Source of the DNA: Bacteroides mediterraneensis
GTDB taxonomy: Bacteria; Bacteroidota; Bacteroidia; Bacteroidales; Bacteroidaceae
Direction: 5' to 3'
NCBI RefSeq assembly: GCF_025993685.1
Contig: NZ_DAJPEN010000001.1
Span: forward strand, 1,798,001 to 1,862,000
Length of the DNA: 64,000 nt
Part shown: piece by piece, positions 62,094 to 64,000 of the stretch
Numbering within the stretch: position 1 is the first letter of the stretch
Layout: each line of letters opens with the position of its first letter
Notes under the pieces: generated by a model
What the model was told of the DNA's origin: nothing
Seen by the model: only the letters and a program-made list of their open reading frames with translations
The model's database searches: none
Made by a program: the position numbers and the translations under genes

Positions 62094-64000
62094 ATGCAAA
62101 AAGGTAATATCGGGGTTACAACAGAGAACATCTTCCCCATCATCAAGAAGTTTTTGTACAGTGATCATGAAATATTCCTCCGCGAGCTGGTTTCAAATGC
62201 CGTGGATGCCACTCAAAAGTTGAAGACACTGGCTTCTACCGGTGAATTCAAAGGCGAACTGGGCGATTTGACCGTCCGCGTAAAAGCCGACAAGGACAAC
62301 GGTACCATCACCATCAGCGACCGTGGTCTGGGTATGACGGCCGAGGAAATCGACAAATACATCAACCAGATTGCCTTCTCCGGCGCCAACGACTTCCTGG
62401 AGAAATACAAGGACGACGCCAACGCCATCATCGGTCACTTCGGTCTGGGATTCTACTCTGCCTTCATGGTAGCCAAGAAGGTGGAAATTATCACCCGTTC
62501 TTACAAGGACGACGCCAAAGCCATGAAATGGAGTTGCGACGGTAGTCCGGAATTTACTCTCGAAGAAACAGAGCGTAACGACCGGGGTACCGACATCATC
62601 CTGTATGTGGACGACGATTGCAAGGAATTCCTGGAAGACTCTCGTCTGCAGGGCTTGCTCACCAAATATTGCCACTTCCTTCCGGTACCGGTAGCTTTCG
62701 GAAAGAAGAAAGAATGGAAAGACGGCAAGCAGGTAGAAACGGAAGAAGACAACCTGATTAACGACACTTGTCCTATCTGGACCAAGAAACCGTCGGAACT
62801 GAAGGAAGAGGACTACAAGAAGTTCTATCGCGACTTGTATCCGATGGCCGACGAACCGTTGTTCTGGATTCACCTGAATGTGGACTATCCGTTCAACCTG
62901 ACGGGTGTGCTCTACTTCCCGAAAATCAAGAGCAACATCGACCTGCAACGTAATAAGATTCAGTTGTATTGCAATCAGGTCTATGTGACCGACTCCGTAG
63001 AAGGCATCGTGCCGGACTTCCTGACCCTGCTTCACGGTGTCATCGACTCACCGGATATTCCGTTGAACGTTTCCCGTTCTTACCTGCAGAGCGATTCGAA
63101 CGTGAAGAAGATTTCGACTTACATCACCAAGAAGGTGGCCGACCGTCTGCAATCTATCTTCAAGAACGACCGGAAAGAGTTTGAAGAGAAATGGGACGAC
63201 CTGAAAATCTTCATCAACTACGGTATGCTGACGCAGGAAGACTTCTACGAAAAGGCTTCCAAGTTTGCCCTGTTCAAGGATACAGACAACAAATACTATA
63301 CGTTCGAAGAGTACCAGACCCTAATCAAGGACAGCCAGACCGACAAGGACGGCAACCTGATTTATCTGTATGCCAACAACGCCGACGAGCAGTACACTTA
63401 CATTGACGCGGCCAAGAACAAAGGCTACAACGTGCTGTTGCTCGACGGCCAGCTGGATGTGCCGATGATTAACATGCTGGAACAGAAGTTCGAGAAGAGC
63501 CACTTCACCCGTGTGGATAGTGACATCATCGACCGCCTGATTGTGAAGGAAGAACAGAAGGGCGAAGAATTGCCAGCCGACAAGCAGGAAGTGCTCAGCA
63601 CCTTGTTCAAAGGCCAGATGCCGAAAGTGAAGAAGACCGAATTCCACGTAGAAGCACACGCCTTGGGCGAAAGCGCCGCTCCGATTGTCATCACACAGGC
63701 CGAATACATGCGCCGTATGAAGGATATGGCCAGCATCCAGCCGGGCATGAGCTTCTATGGCGAAATGCCGGACATGTTCAACCTGGTACTGAACACTGAC
63801 CATCGTCTGATTAAGCAGGTATTGAGCGAAGCAGAAAGCGCTTGTGCCGAGAAACTGGTACCGGTGGAATCTGAAATCGCCATGCTGACTTTGCGCCGCA
63901 ACGAGTTGCACAAGGCTCAGGAAGGCAAGAAGGACGAGGAAATTCCGACTACGGAGAAAGACGAACTGAAGGATGTAGAAAAGAAAATCGACGCCCAGAA
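62094..64000 (+). CDS. htpG: Molecular chaperone HtpG (Hsp90), 3' end outside the window
   Basis: The first 635 codons are present. The GHKL ATP site shows ELVSNAVDATQKL, DRGLGMT and GHFGLGFYSAFMV. The middle domain has NVSRSYLQSDSNVKK with the catalytic-loop arginine. The C-terminal dimerisation part is beginning, with a charged stretch at the window edge. It is an ATP-dependent chaperone in protein folding. It follows clpC on the same strand, a proteostasis pair, but a terminator separates them. Confidence 0.95.
   Translation, partial: MQKGNIGVTTENIFPIIKKFLYSDHEIFLRELVSNAVDATQKLKTLASTGEFKGELGDLTVRVKADKDNGTITISDRGLGMTAEEIDKYINQIAFSGANDFLEKYKDDANAIIGHFGLGFYSAFMVAKKVEIITRSYKDDAKAMKWSCDGSPEFTLEETERNDRGTDIILYVDDDCKEFLEDSRLQGLLTKYCHFLPVPVAFGKKKEWKDGKQVETEEDNLINDTCPIWTKKPSELKEEDYKKFYRDLYPMADEPLFWIHLNVDYPFNLTGVLYFPKIKSNIDLQRNKIQLYCNQVYVTDSVEGIVPDFLTLLHGVIDSPDIPLNVSRSYLQSDSNVKKISTYITKKVADRLQSIFKNDRKEFEEKWDDLKIFINYGMLTQEDFYEKASKFALFKDTDNKYYTFEEYQTLIKDSQTDKDGNLIYLYANNADEQYTYIDAAKNKGYNVLLLDGQLDVPMINMLEQKFEKSHFTRVDSDIIDRLIVKEEQKGEELPADKQEVLSTLFKGQMPKVKKTEFHVEAHALGESAAPIVITQAEYMRRMKDMASIQPGMSFYGEMPDMFNLVLNTDHRLIKQVLSEAESACAEKLVPVESEIAMLTLRRNELHKAQEGKKDEEIPTTEKDELKDVEKKIDAQ

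Overview
The window looks like chromosome of a gut Bacteroidales species, most likely Bacteroides or Phocaeicola. The support is a complete Bacteroides-aerotolerance (bat) cluster, a serine palmitoyltransferase of the bacterial sphingolipid type, small Bacteroidetes-only proteins such as DUF4295 beside L33/L28, an IS1182-family element, and repeated use of the Bacteroides -7 promoter box TAnnTTTG, with few Shine-Dalgarno sites. Species was not determined. Most of the window is housekeeping DNA with dense, rather GC-balanced genes. The AT-rich exceptions are 6640-7257, 38480-41700 and 51850-53150.

Layout. 1-2241: end of KDPG aldolase, NIF3-like protein and a coiled-coil zinc-ribbon protein. 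2267-4072: intact IS1182-type element. 4085-6549: HsdR-N-domain protein, AMP nucleosidase, DNA polymerase III delta. 6640-7707: an AT-rich control region packed with TACA-N2-TGTA dyads in front of an XRE regulator. 7752-13515: pyrK-pyrD, trmD, ligA, dapA. 13642-17625: degenerate thioredoxin-like protein, PepSY-like lipoprotein, patatin/outer-membrane-barrel protein. 17708-18295: six tRNA-Arg(ACG) genes. 18897-21207: universal stress protein, small HTH protein, PAP2 phosphatase. 21224-29749: bat cluster (MoxR, DUF58, BatA-E and a partner). 29956-33841: ftsY-rimO-HU-HU/LysM operon. 33968-37138: DUF4295-L33-L28, CinA, TsaD, methionine aminopeptidase. 37380-38337: winged-helix protein and MgtC. 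38482-41448: AT-rich accessory pair, an AlbA_2/ATPase protein and a TIR-domain protein. 41973-46752: HAD phosphatase, DUF2148 protein, 37-residue ORF, Spt, lipid kinase, TrmN6. 46938-51745: lon-tgt-lptF/G. 51889-53071: decayed IS1182 copy holding a zinc-ribbon membrane protein. 53192-64000: alpha/beta hydrolase, AraC regulator, TPR protein, GyrA, ClpC and the start of HtpG.

The main items for a second look are: the TACA-N2-TGTA array before the XRE regulator; two separate arrays of a 22-nt tandem palindromic repeat (9536-9619 and 18643-18748); the tRNA-Arg array, whose third copy carries a mismatch that reads as an unequal-crossover scar; an HU-transmembrane-LysM fusion that could tie DNA to the cell wall; the TIR/AlbA_2 pair as a possible defence locus; and a tRNA-guanine transglycosylase without the usual zinc cysteines. 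All functional assignments come from reading motifs and family resemblance by eye. No database search or structure prediction was run.
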